A program made the translations under genes and the position numbers. Below the pieces are notes generated by a model. The model was not told where the DNA came from, did no database searches, and saw nothing but the letters and a program-made list of their open reading frames with translations. Below, one piece after another: positions 29,299 to 37,752 of a stretch of 64,000 nucleotides of DNA. Numbering within the stretch: position 1 is the first letter of the stretch; the number at the start of each line of letters is the position of its first letter. Source of the stretch: Xanthobacteraceae bacterium. GTDB lineage: Bacteria > Pseudomonadota > Alphaproteobacteria > Rhizobiales > Xanthobacteraceae. Location: assembly GCA_019746355.1 (NCBI GenBank), contig JAIESC010000013.1, forward strand, positions 124,001-188,000. The letters are read 5' to 3'.

Positions 29299-29774
29299 AA
29301 ATCCAGCACTCCGCTGCGATATCCGATAGGAAACATCCTGATCAATCGCCGGGCACTTCACGGCAAGCCCCGCGTGTCGTACCGGCGCCGAGCCTAAATA
29401 ACGGAAAACGTGACTGTTTTTTACCCGTTGAAGGGGCTGGTCATCCGGCCGGCAAACGCGCCCGGACCGTTCGGCCACGCTGTTTGGCGAGGCCGGCCGG
29501 AGCCGCGAGCCCACGAAAATTTGAGCGCATGGGCTTTGCGACACGCCCGGAGGAGCGACGGCGGAATGCGGTTGACGGATGATTCGGTTCGCCGCCGTCA
29601 GGCGATGCCGGTTTGTGCCATGAAACACATGAGGCCGGGGCAGGGGAGCGCCCCGCGCGCGAATGTTGACCCGCCGTGCCGGGCCTGATGCAAGGAAGCG
29701 ATGGTTCGGGCCATTTCGCTTGGTCGGCAAACCAAAACAACGATCAACGCGCGGATCGACCGGGTTGGGTCTGC
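29299..29774. other. Gene-free stretch before the second luciferase-like gene
   Basis: No frame here has both a ribosome site and family resemblance. It must hold the promoter of the gene at 29775; I see no clear sigma element. Confidence 0.35.
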
Positions 29775-30800
29775 ATGAATCTGGAATTTGGCATCTTCGA
29801 TCATCTCGATCGCAACGACCTGCCGCTGCGCGACCATTACGAGCAGCGGCTGAAGGTGATCGAGGCCTTCGACCGCGCGGGCTTCTACGCCTACCACGTC
29901 GCCGAGCACCACTTCACGCCGCTCGGCATGGCGCCTTCGCCAAGCGTGTTTCTCGCCGCGATCGGCCAACGCACCACGCGGCTGCGCTTCGGCACGTTCG
30001 TCTATGCGCTGCCGGTGCATCATCCGCTGCGTGTGCTCGAGGAAATCTGCATGCTCGATCACCTGAGCGGCGGCCGGATCGAGATCGGCTTCGGCCGCGG
30101 CTCGGTGCCGTTCGAGATTTCCTATTACGGGCAGAACGCGCAGGAGCGGCAGCAGATCTATGCCGAGCGGCTGGAGCTCATTCTCAAGGCCTTCACCGTC
30201 AAGACGCTGGACTGGAACGGCAAGTACGACCAGTTCAAGAACGTGCCGATGGAGATGAAGCCGTTGCAGCAGCCGCATCCGCCGCTGTGGTACGGCGCCC
30301 ACTCGCCGGACAGCGCGGAGCGCGCCGCGCGCAAGGGCCTGAACATGGTCACCAACGACATGCCGGGCCCGACGCGGGCGATGGTCGCGCGCTACCGGCA
30401 GGTCTGGAGCGAGGTGCATGGCGAAGGCCGGCCGCCGAAGATGGGCATGGTGCGCTTCATTTTCGTGGCGGACAGCGACGCGAAGGCCATGGCGGTGGCG
30501 CGCCGCGCGTATCTGCGCTGGCGGGCAAGCTTCACCTACCTCTCCGAGATGAACGGGACGCTGCCGCAGTCGCCCTTGCGGACCGACAGCTTCGACACGC
30601 TCATCAAGCAGGGGCAGGCCGTCGCCGGGTCGCCGGAGACGGTGCGCGCGTTCCTTGCGCAGCAGGTCGAGGACAGCGGCGTCAATTACGTGGTCGGCCA
30701 GTTCTGCTTCGGCGACCTGACCCTGGAGGAGATGCTCCGCTCGGTCGCGCTGTTCGCCGGCGAGGTCAAGCCCAGGCTGCAGATGGCGCTGGCGCGGTAG
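29775..30800 (+). CDS. Luciferase-like (LLM class) flavin-dependent oxidoreductase
   Basis: A 341-residue FMN-dependent monooxygenase of the luciferase superfamily. It shows NLEFGIFDHLDRND, YHVAEHHFTPLGMAPSP, RTTRLRFGTFVYALPVHHPL, DHLSGGRIEIGFGRGS and PPLWYGAHSPDSAERAARKG. The ATG at 29775 starts directly at the first strand, so upstream in-frame codons were dropped. Tail to tail with a Bug binding protein gene. Substrate not deducible; the distant relative at 21.8 kb shares the fold and general motifs only. Confidence 0.88.
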   Translation: MNLEFGIFDHLDRNDLPLRDHYEQRLKVIEAFDRAGFYAYHVAEHHFTPLGMAPSPSVFLAAIGQRTTRLRFGTFVYALPVHHPLRVLEEICMLDHLSGGRIEIGFGRGSVPFEISYYGQNAQERQQIYAERLELILKAFTVKTLDWNGKYDQFKNVPMEMKPLQQPHPPLWYGAHSPDSAERAARKGLNMVTNDMPGPTRAMVARYRQVWSEVHGEGRPPKMGMVRFIFVADSDAKAMAVARRAYLRWRASFTYLSEMNGTLPQSPLRTDSFDTLIKQGQAVAGSPETVRAFLAQQVEDSGVNYVVGQFCFGDLTLEEMLRSVALFAGEVKPRLQMALAR

Positions 30801-30809
30801 GTTTCGACG

Positions 30810-31775
30810 CTACTGCGGCTCGATCTTCGCCAGTCGCGCCAGCTCTTCCCACTTCTTGATCTCTTTCGGGATGAAATCGGCGAGCGCCTGGGCGTTGCCG
30901 GGAAACGGCGCGGCATGCGTGTTCGCAATATACTGCCGCGTGGCCTCCATCTTGCTGATCTCGGCGAACCACGCTTCGAGCTTCGACACGATCGGCGCGG
31001 GCGTTCCCGCCGGCAGCAGCACGCCCCACACCGGCGCGATGTCGAACTCCGGAATATCGGCGGCCTCGGCCATGGTCGGGACATCGACGCCGGGCACCCG
31101 CTGTCCGGCGCTGACCGCGAGCGCGCGCAGCTTGCCGCTCTGCCGCAGCGGCGTGCCCGCGGTCGAGTCGATGAACTGGAAATCGAGCTCGCCGCTGAAC
31201 ATCTCCGGCAGCGACGCCATCGAGGTCTTGTAGGGGATGCCGACCGCCTTCAGGCCCTTGCGCGCCTTGTAGAGCTCCGACGATGCCAAGGCGGGCGGGG
31301 CGCCGTAGCCGTAGCTTGCCTTCTCGCCCTTGGCCTTCATCGCTTCGGTCAGCTCGGCGACGTTCTTCCACGGCGCCTCCGGGCGCACCATCAGCATGAA
31401 GTAGCTCTTCTGCAGCATGGCGACCGGCGTGAAGTCCTTGATCGGGTCGTAAGGCAGCCTCTTGAAGTTGAACACGTTGGCCGCGTGCGACGATGTCACC
31501 GAGGTGATCAGGATCGTGTGGCCGTCGGGCGGCGCCTTCGCCACCGCATCGGCGCCGATCGAAAGGATCATGCCGGGCCGGTTCTCGACGATCACCGGCT
31601 TGCCGGCGAGGCTCGAGAGCTTGTCGGCGTAGTAGCGCGCGACCACATCGCCGCCGCTGCCGGCCGGCAGGCCGACCACCGCGCGGATCTCTCGCGTGGG
31701 ATAGGTCTGCGCCTCGACCGCGACACAGGTGCTGACGAGGGCTGCAGCAATCCAGGCGACGAGCTTGAGCGTCAC
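30810..31775 (-). CDS. Bug-family (tripartite tricarboxylate transporter) substrate-binding protein
   Basis: A 321-residue periplasmic binding protein with a signal peptide ending VEAQ/TYPTR. The family hallmark block AVVGLPAGSGGDVVARYYAD is followed by GKPVIVENRPG and later FQFIDSTAGTP and PTMAEAADIPEFD. Such proteins bind carboxylates and are very often found without the TctAB membrane partners, as here. It lies downstream of, on the same strand as, the acyl-CoA synthetase gene (64-base gap), hinting at uptake of the acid metabolised by that cluster. Confidence 0.92.
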   Translation of the reverse strand: MTLKLVAWIAAALVSTCVAVEAQTYPTREIRAVVGLPAGSGGDVVARYYADKLSSLAGKPVIVENRPGMILSIGADAVAKAPPDGHTILITSVTSSHAANVFNFKRLPYDPIKDFTPVAMLQKSYFMLMVRPEAPWKNVAELTEAMKAKGEKASYGYGAPPALASSELYKARKGLKAVGIPYKTSMASLPEMFSGELDFQFIDSTAGTPLRQSGKLRALAVSAGQRVPGVDVPTMAEAADIPEFDIAPVWGVLLPAGTPAPIVSKLEAWFAEISKMEATRQYIANTHAAPFPGNAQALADFIPKEIKKWEELARLAKIEPQ

Positions 31776-31839
31776 GGCGTTCCTCCCTCTCGGCTCGAGG
31801 CGGTTGCGCTCCGCCTTTCTTCTTGGTGTCGCCTGCAGA

Positions 31840-33948
31840 TTACCCCGCGACGATCAGCGCATCCAGCGCGGTGACGCCCTGTCCCTTGCCGTGCACCATC
31901 AGCGGGTTGACGTCGATCTCGGTCAGCTCCGGCACGGTCTGCATCAGCCGGCCGATCGCGGTGACCACCTTGGCGACGGCTTCGACGTCGGCCGGCGGCG
32001 CGCCGCGGAAGCCCTTGAGCAGCTTCGCGGTGCGAAGCTTGCCGAGCGCCTCCAGCACCTCCGCTTCGCCGGCGTCGCCCGGCAGGAGCTGCACGTCGCC
32101 CAGCGCCTCGACCCAGATGCCGCCGAGGCCGAGCAGCAGCACCGTGCCCCAGCCGGGATCGCGCTTCGCGCCGACCATCAGCTCGACGCCCTTGGGCGAC
32201 ATCTTCTCGACCAGCGCGCCGTCGAGCGTGATGTCGGGCGCGGCGCGCTTGACGTTCGCAACCAGCGTGTCCCACGCGGCGCGAACCGCGCCGTCGTCGG
32301 CGAGATTGAGGATGACGCCGCCGGCCTCGGTCTTGTGCGACAGCGCCGCGGCCTGCGCCTTCAGCACCACCGGGTAGCCGATGCGCCTGGCCACGGTGAC
32401 GGCCTCGTCGGCGCTGCGCGCCAGATCGCCGTCCGGCACGCCGATGCCCGCCGCGCGGAAGATTTTCTTGCCGAGCCACTCCGGCTGCGTGCCCTTGCCG
32501 ATCTTCGGCAGGCCTTTGATCGGCTCGGGCTGGGCGTTGCTGCGCTGCCGGGCGAGCAGGCGGCCGTAACGCGTATAGAGCGCGATCGCGCGCATCATCC
32601 GGTCCGACGAGCGGCTGAACACCGCGGGGCCCTGCTTCGCCGCTTCCATCACATCCGGGCCGAGCGGCGAGGTGTCGCCGAGCGCCACCAGAACCTTCGG
32701 CTTGTCGGAGTGGACCATGCCGTTGTTGAAGCCCTGCACGACCACCCCCATGCGGATCGGAAACGAGATGAACAGCATGCCGATGTTCGGATCGTCGATC
32801 AGCGCTTTCGTCGCCGCGGGCAGCGAGGCCGGCGTGAATCCCGCGGTGACGTCGAGCGGGTTGCCGTAGTTGCCGTAGGGCGGCAGGATTTCCTTGAACC
32901 GCTTGAGCGTCTCCGGCTCGACCTGCGGGAATTCGAACCCGAGTTCTTCCGCCATGTCGTTGGCGAGCCCGACGAAGGCGCCCGATGCGGTCAGAATGCC
33001 TGGGCCCTTGGCCGGCGGCTTCGGGAACCGCACCAGGATTTCGGCCAGGTCGATCATTTCGTCCATCGTGCCGACGACGATGGCGCCGGCGTCCTCGACC
33101 AGCGTCTTCATCGTCGCGTAGTCGCCGACCAGCGCGCCGGTGTGCGACGCCGCGGCTTCGCGCGACTTCGTGCTCCGGCCGGGGAACATCAGCACCACCG
33201 GCTTGCCGTTGGCGCGGCAGCGCCGGATCGCCTCGAGGAATTCGCGCGGGCGGCGCACCTGCTCGGTGTAGACGACGAGCACGCTGGTCGCGGGATCGTC
33301 GGCCAGGAATTCGATGAAATCGGTGGACTCGAGGCCGATCTCGTTGCCGGTCGAGATCACGTAGGACAGCGGCGTGCCGCGCGCATCGGCGGCCCGCTGG
33401 AAATGGCCGAGCATGCCGCCGCTCTGGCCGACGAAGGCAAGCCCCGGCTTCGAATCCTTGCCGAACCGCAGCGCCTCCTGCGCGTACAGCATGTGCAGCA
33501 TCATGCCGTCGACATTGTTGGTCACGCCGAGGCAGTTCGGACCGATGATCGCCAGTCCGCCATCGCGAGCGGTCTTGGCGACCTGGTCCTGCATCTGCTG
33601 CTCGCCGACCTCGGCGAAGCCCGCGGCGAAGATCATCGCCGAGCCGACCTTGCGCTTGGTGCAGGCGGCCACCGCCTCCTGCACGCCGGCGGCGGGCAGC
33701 GTGAACACCGCGAGATCGACGCCTTCCGGCAGTTGCTCGGCGCTTTTCAGCACCGGATGGCCGTCGATCGGCTCGTCGCTCCGGCCGACCAGGTGGATGT
33801 CGCCCGGGAACTTGTTGAGCTTCAGCGACTGCAGGATCACCTGGCCGGCGCTGCCGGGGCGCGTCGACATGCCGACGATGGCAACCGACTTGGGACGCAG
33901 GAACTTGGTGACAGCCTTCTTGCCGCGTGCGTCGTCAGGTCCGCTCAT
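31840..33948 (-). CDS. Acyl-CoA synthetase, NDP-forming type (acetate-CoA ligase ADP-forming family)
   Basis: A 702-residue protein: N-terminal CoA-binding domain (KFLRPKSVAIVGMSTRPGSA), succinyl-CoA-ligase-like domain with the VGQSGGMLGHFQ and AASHTGALVGDYA motifs, and a C-terminal ATP-grasp domain (YPVVLKAQAAALSHKTEAGG, then ELTEIDVNPLMV). It forms an acyl-CoA from acid, CoA and ATP, with ADP and phosphate as products. The ATG at 33948 overlaps the DUF35 gene stop as ATGA. It belongs to the run thiolase - DUF35 - synthetase, so it probably activates or recovers a carboxylic acid in that pathway. Confidence 0.9.
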   Translation of the reverse strand: MSGPDDARGKKAVTKFLRPKSVAIVGMSTRPGSAGQVILQSLKLNKFPGDIHLVGRSDEPIDGHPVLKSAEQLPEGVDLAVFTLPAAGVQEAVAACTKRKVGSAMIFAAGFAEVGEQQMQDQVAKTARDGGLAIIGPNCLGVTNNVDGMMLHMLYAQEALRFGKDSKPGLAFVGQSGGMLGHFQRAADARGTPLSYVISTGNEIGLESTDFIEFLADDPATSVLVVYTEQVRRPREFLEAIRRCRANGKPVVLMFPGRSTKSREAAASHTGALVGDYATMKTLVEDAGAIVVGTMDEMIDLAEILVRFPKPPAKGPGILTASGAFVGLANDMAEELGFEFPQVEPETLKRFKEILPPYGNYGNPLDVTAGFTPASLPAATKALIDDPNIGMLFISFPIRMGVVVQGFNNGMVHSDKPKVLVALGDTSPLGPDVMEAAKQGPAVFSRSSDRMMRAIALYTRYGRLLARQRSNAQPEPIKGLPKIGKGTQPEWLGKKIFRAAGIGVPDGDLARSADEAVTVARRIGYPVVLKAQAAALSHKTEAGGVILNLADDGAVRAAWDTLVANVKRAAPDITLDGALVEKMSPKGVELMVGAKRDPGWGTVLLLGLGGIWVEALGDVQLLPGDAGEAEVLEALGKLRTAKLLKGFRGAPPADVEAVAKVVTAIGRLMQTVPELTEIDVNPLMVHGKGQGVTALDALIVAG

Positions 33949-34385
33949 TTCGCATCCTTGTCGGGCTGCCACATCAGGAGGTGCTCGCCGTTGGCCATCG
34001 GATGCCAGTAGGGTTTCACCCGCATGCCGACCTTCAGGTCCTCGGCCTTGCAGTTCACCACATTGGCGATGATGTTGACGCCTTCGTCGATCGTGACGCT
34101 GGCGACCGCATAGGGCTCGGTGCCCTGGAACGCGGGCGGGCCGCGGTGGGCGATGGTGAAGGAATAGACCTTGCCCTTGCCCGAAACCTCGCGCCATTCG
34201 ATGTCGCGCCGCCGGCCGGTGTAGATGCTGACCGGGCGCGGGAAGTGCTGGAATTTCTTCGCGGTCTTGCAATATTGAATCATCAGCTTCTTCTGCCGCG
34301 TCGCGTCCCAGAACGGCTGGCCGAAGTCGTAATGCGCCTTCATCTCGCGCTTGACGTTAAGCGTATCGTTCAATGTCAGAGCCAT
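33945..34385 (-). CDS. DUF35 OB-fold protein with degenerate zinc ribbon
   Basis: A 146-residue acyl-CoA-associated protein. Its front resembles the rubredoxin-like zinc ribbon of DUF35 proteins, but where family members have CxxCG...CxxC it has MIQYCKTAKKFQHFPRPVSI, with one Cys in this segment. The OB-fold follows (WREVSGKGKVYSFTIAHRGP, then EPYAVASVTIDEGVNIIANV). DUF35 proteins work beside thiolases as partners or scaffolds; here it is just downstream of the thiolase gene (14-base gap) and coupled to the synthetase gene. Loss of the ribbon suggests it no longer binds metal. Confidence 0.85.
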   Translation of the reverse strand: MALTLNDTLNVKREMKAHYDFGQPFWDATRQKKLMIQYCKTAKKFQHFPRPVSIYTGRRRDIEWREVSGKGKVYSFTIAHRGPPAFQGTEPYAVASVTIDEGVNIIANVVNCKAEDLKVGMRVKPYWHPMANGEHLLMWQPDKDAK

Positions 34386-34399
34386 GATGTCCTCGCGAG

Positions 34400-35572
34400 C
34401 TATTGGTTCGGGACGAGCGCCATTGCCGCGCTCGAGCCCCAGTTGCGCCCGTAGTTGATCCAGCCGATGCCGGTCACCAGCGCGTTGGTGGTGTCCTTGA
34501 CCTGCCGCTTGCCGCCTTCACCCATCAGCTGGCGCACCGCCTCGATCAGGTTGTGCGACGAGCAGGCCGCCTGGCCGGCCGAGATCTGGCCGCCGCCGGT
34601 GTTCATCGGCAGGGTGCCGTTGTAGGACATGTCGGTGTCGAGGACGAACTTCATGCCTTCGCCCGGGTTGCAGAAGCCGAACGCCTCGAACTGGATGACC
34701 AGCGCGATCAGGAAGTCGTCATAGGGGTGGAAGGAACGCACGTCCTTGATGTTCCAGCCGGCCTGCGCCAGCGCCTTCCTGCCTGCGATCTCGTGGCCGC
34801 TGCGCGTGACGTCGACCAGGCCCTCGCCGCCGAGGAAGTTGGTGCGCTCGGCATAGCCGATCGGGATCACGCACTTGTTCAGGCCTTTTTCCTTCGCCCG
34901 CTTCTTGCTGGTCACGATCAGACCCGCCGCGCCGTCGGCCAGCATCACGCAGTCCAGCAGCCGGATCGGATCGGCGATCATGCGCGAGTTGATGTAGTCG
35001 TCGATGGTGATCGGCACGCGCAGCTCTTCGCAGGCGTTTTCGTTCAGGATCGCGTGGTTGCGCTGCGTCACCGCGAGCTTGCCCAGCGCCTGGAGATCGA
35101 CGCCGTATTTGGCGTCATAGCCGCGTTGCAGGAGGCCGAAGGCGCCGGGCGGGCCAAGCACGCCGTAGGGATCGGTCCAGTCCCGCCGGTAGTTGCGATC
35201 GTTGCGGCCGTTGTGCTCGCGCACATGGGTGTCGGCGAACATGCAGACCGCCACCTCGCACATGCCGGCATCGATCGCCGCCGCCGCGCGCGCGACCGCG
35301 CCGACCGCCGAGCAGCCGCCGGTGTGCACCTGCTCGCAGAAGCCGACTTCGAGGCCCAGCATGTCGCAGGTCGATTGCGCCCAGAACATGCTGGCGCCGC
35401 CGGTTCCGGTGAGCCCGGACATCACCAGCCCGTCGATTTCGCTTTTTTCGAAGCCGCTCTTGTCGAGCAGCGATTCGAGGATTTCGCCCATCAGGACCCA
35501 GACGTCCCGGTCGCTCTTCTTCATCACCTTGGTTTCGGCGTAGGCCACGATGGCGTTGTCACGCAATGCCAT
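34400..35572 (-). CDS. Thiolase-family protein (SCP2/acetyl-CoA acetyltransferase-like)
   Basis: A 390-residue protein of the lipid-transfer/thiolase group that pairs with DUF35 proteins. It has NAIVAYAETKVMKKSDRDVW at the start, EVGFCEQVHTGGCSAVGAVA around the catalytic Cys region (GGCSAVGA) and a C-terminal MNTGGGQISAGQAACSSHNL block with the HNL active site. It cleaves or forms beta-keto acyl-CoA or performs a retro-aldol step. First gene in the run thiolase - DUF35 - acyl-CoA synthetase, separated from the crotonase gene by a palindromic repeat. Confidence 0.9.
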   Translation of the reverse strand: MALRDNAIVAYAETKVMKKSDRDVWVLMGEILESLLDKSGFEKSEIDGLVMSGLTGTGGASMFWAQSTCDMLGLEVGFCEQVHTGGCSAVGAVARAAAAIDAGMCEVAVCMFADTHVREHNGRNDRNYRRDWTDPYGVLGPPGAFGLLQRGYDAKYGVDLQALGKLAVTQRNHAILNENACEELRVPITIDDYINSRMIADPIRLLDCVMLADGAAGLIVTSKKRAKEKGLNKCVIPIGYAERTNFLGGEGLVDVTRSGHEIAGRKALAQAGWNIKDVRSFHPYDDFLIALVIQFEAFGFCNPGEGMKFVLDTDMSYNGTLPMNTGGGQISAGQAACSSHNLIEAVRQLMGEGGKRQVKDTTNALVTGIGWINYGRNWGSSAAMALVPNQ

Positions 35573-35603
35573 GCTTCACTCCCTTCAGTTCAAACTCTCG
35601 GTC

Positions 35604-35722
35604 GTCATTCCGGAACCCGGAATCCAGACGCAAACTCCGAGCGTGCATCTGGATTCCGGGCTCGTGCCCATAGCGCGTCGAAGACGCGCGTAAACGCGCT
35701 GATGGGCACGTCCCGGAATGAC
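35604..35722. repeat. Nested palindromic intergenic repeat
   Basis: The outer arms GTCATTCCGG and CCGGAATGAC enclose a second inverted pair GGAATCCAGA/TCTGGATTCC and a third around CGTGCCCAT/ATGGGCACG. This compound palindrome sits between the crotonase and thiolase genes. It resembles intergenic palindromic elements common in Bradyrhizobium-type genomes. The GTCATTCCGG arm recurs at 51560-51604. Confidence 0.7.
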
Positions 35723-35740
35723 CGTGGGGAAACATCCGCT

Positions 35741-36532
35741 TCACTCGTTCGGCCGCACCCGCGGCGCGGTCTTGTCGAGGAACTGGTGCAGCCGCTGGAT
35801 CGACTCGGGGCTGCGGGTGTATTCGGCGACCATCCGCTCGAAGTAGAGGCCGTCGTCGTAGTTCATGTCCTGCAGCCGCGGCAGGCTGTTGGTGATGGCG
35901 AAGTTCGACAGCGGCGCGTTCTTGCAGATCTTCAGCGCCAGTTCCTTGGCCTTGGCCATCTGCTGTCCCTTCGGCACCACGTATTGCACGATGCCGTAGC
36001 GCTCGGCCTCATCGGCCTTGAGCACGCGGCCGGTCAGCATCATGTCCTGCATGCGGGCGAAGCCGATCAGCCGCGCCACCCGCACCGAGCCGCCGCCGCC
36101 GATGAAGATGCCGCGCGTGCCCTCGGGCAGCGCAAAGAACGTCGTCTCGTCCGCCACGCGGATATGCGCGGCCGCGGCGGTCTCGAGGCCGCCGCCCAGC
36201 GTCGCGCCATGCAGCGCGGCGATGAACGGAATATTGCCGCGCGCCATCACCTCGAAATAGCTGTTGCGGTTGAACTGGAACGGCAGTCGCTCCGAGCGGC
36301 CGGTTTTCCAGCTTTCCGCCGCCCAGCGCAGGTCGAGGCCGGCGCAGAAGTTGTCGCCGTGGCCGAAGATGATGCCGCATTTCGCCTCTTCGCCGGCCCG
36401 CTCGATCGCCACGCGCAAGGCCTTCATCACATCCGGATTGAAGCAGTTGCGCTTGTCCGGGCGGTTGAGGCCGACCAGCGCGATCTCGCCGTCCAGCTCG
36501 TAGGTGACGATGTTCTTCTCTTCTTCGCTCAT
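35741..36532 (-). CDS. Enoyl-CoA hydratase/isomerase (crotonase) family protein
   Basis: A 263-residue crotonase. It has ELDGEIALVGLNRPDKRNCF at the start, FGHGDNFCAGLDLRWAAES and IPFIAALHGATLGGGLETAA with the oxyanion-hole glycines, then EGTRGIFIGGGGSVRVARLI where the catalytic Glu lies. Hydrates or isomerises an unsaturated acyl-CoA. It follows the acyl-CoA dehydrogenase by 12 bases on the same strand, so the dehydrogenases and this hydratase work in sequence as in beta-oxidation. Confidence 0.92.
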   Translation of the reverse strand: MSEEEKNIVTYELDGEIALVGLNRPDKRNCFNPDVMKALRVAIERAGEEAKCGIIFGHGDNFCAGLDLRWAAESWKTGRSERLPFQFNRNSYFEVMARGNIPFIAALHGATLGGGLETAAAAHIRVADETTFFALPEGTRGIFIGGGGSVRVARLIGFARMQDMMLTGRVLKADEAERYGIVQYVVPKGQQMAKAKELALKICKNAPLSNFAITNSLPRLQDMNYDDGLYFERMVAEYTRSPESIQRLHQFLDKTAPRVRPNE

Positions 36533-36544
36533 GACTGCTCCTCA

Positions 36545-37732
36545 TTAGCGGGGCAAATCCAGCCCCCGCTGCGCGATGATGTTTCGCTGGATCTCGTTGC
36601 TGCCGCCGGCGATGATTCCCATCAGCGAATGGCGCAGGAGCTGCTCCATTTCGCCGAGCGGAGCGCTGTCGGCGTCCTCGGACAGAAGCCCGCCGGTGCC
36701 GAGGATGTCGAGCGCGGCCTGGCCGAGCCGCTCCTGCAATTCGCTCGCGAACACCTTGGCCATCGCCGCTTCGTGAATCGGCGCGCGGCCCTCCTCGACC
36801 GCCCGGAGGCTCCGCATCTGCAGCTGGCGCGCCACCTCGAGATCGGCGGCCAGCGCGCCGATCCGGTCGCGAATGAGCGGATCGCTTTTCAGCGCCTTGC
36901 CGCCGACCACCGCGGTCTTCACATGCTCGGTGAAACGGTCGAAGGCGCGCTCGATCGTCGCCACCCGCGTCCCGCCGATCATGACCCGCTCGGAGGCGAG
37001 CGCATCGGTGATCACCTTCCAGCCGTTGTTGACGCCGCCGACCAGGTTCCTCGCCGGCACCCGCACGTTGTCGTAGAACTGCGCGCTGAAGGTCTTGCCG
37101 TAGAGCGCCATGCTCGGCCGCAGCGTCACGCCGGGCGACTTCAGGTCGACCATCAGCATGCTGATGCCGGCGTGCTTCTTCGCCTCGGGGTCGGTGCGCA
37201 CCGCAAGCCACATGTATTGCGCCTTGTCGCCGCCGGTCGACCAGAGCTTCTGGCCGTTGACGACCCAGTCGTCGCCGTCGCGGACCGCACGCGTGCGCAG
37301 CGCCGCAAGGTCGGAGCCGGCCTCCGGCTCGCTGTAGCCCAGCGCGAAATGGCATTCGCCATTCCTGATCTTCGGGATCCACTCGTCCTGCTGCTCCTTC
37401 GTGCCATAGGCGAACAGCGACGGCGCGACGATCGACTCACTGGTGTTGTGCGCCTGGTACGGCGCGCCGGCATTGGCCAATTCAGTGACGAACACGATCT
37501 GCTCGGAGGGGTTCCTCGCCTGGCCGCCGAATGGCTTGGGCCAGCCGACGCCGATCCAGCCGTCGCGTCCCATCAGCCTGGAGAATTCCGCGTCCCAGCC
37601 GCGCTCCTTGAACGGCTTTCGCATATGCGCGGCGCGCTGCTCGGCCGTCCAGTTGCGCGCCAGCCAGTCGCGAATCTCCTTGCGGAAGGCGTTCGCGGCA
37701 GGGCCCATGTCGTGTGCGGGGAGCGCGGTCAT
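36545..37732 (-). CDS. Acyl-CoA dehydrogenase
   Basis: A 395-residue FAD enzyme with the N-terminal ACAD domain, the middle domain motif FALGYSEPEAGSDLAALRTR and WVVNGQKLWSTGGDKAQYMW, and a C-terminal domain ending GGSNEIQRNIIAQRGLDLPR. The start at 37732 puts MTALPAHDMGPAANAFRKEI first. It sits between the partner dehydrogenase at 37753-38808 and the crotonase. Two ACAD genes side by side often encode a heteromeric enzyme for a bulky acyl-CoA. Confidence 0.93.
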   Translation of the reverse strand: MTALPAHDMGPAANAFRKEIRDWLARNWTAEQRAAHMRKPFKERGWDAEFSRLMGRDGWIGVGWPKPFGGQARNPSEQIVFVTELANAGAPYQAHNTSESIVAPSLFAYGTKEQQDEWIPKIRNGECHFALGYSEPEAGSDLAALRTRAVRDGDDWVVNGQKLWSTGGDKAQYMWLAVRTDPEAKKHAGISMLMVDLKSPGVTLRPSMALYGKTFSAQFYDNVRVPARNLVGGVNNGWKVITDALASERVMIGGTRVATIERAFDRFTEHVKTAVVGGKALKSDPLIRDRIGALAADLEVARQLQMRSLRAVEEGRAPIHEAAMAKVFASELQERLGQAALDILGTGGLLSEDADSAPLGEMEQLLRHSLMGIIAGGSNEIQRNIIAQRGLDLPR

Positions 37733-37752
37733 GATGTTTTCTCGGCGTCGCC

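Noticed and set aside
21809..30800. The two luciferase-like genes as a recent duplication
   Set aside because: They share only general superfamily motifs and differ through most of their length, so they are old paralogues.
31729..34011. 760-codon plus-strand frame opposite the acyl-CoA synthetase
   Set aside because: Antisense shadow of a clear ATP-grasp/CoA-ligase gene.
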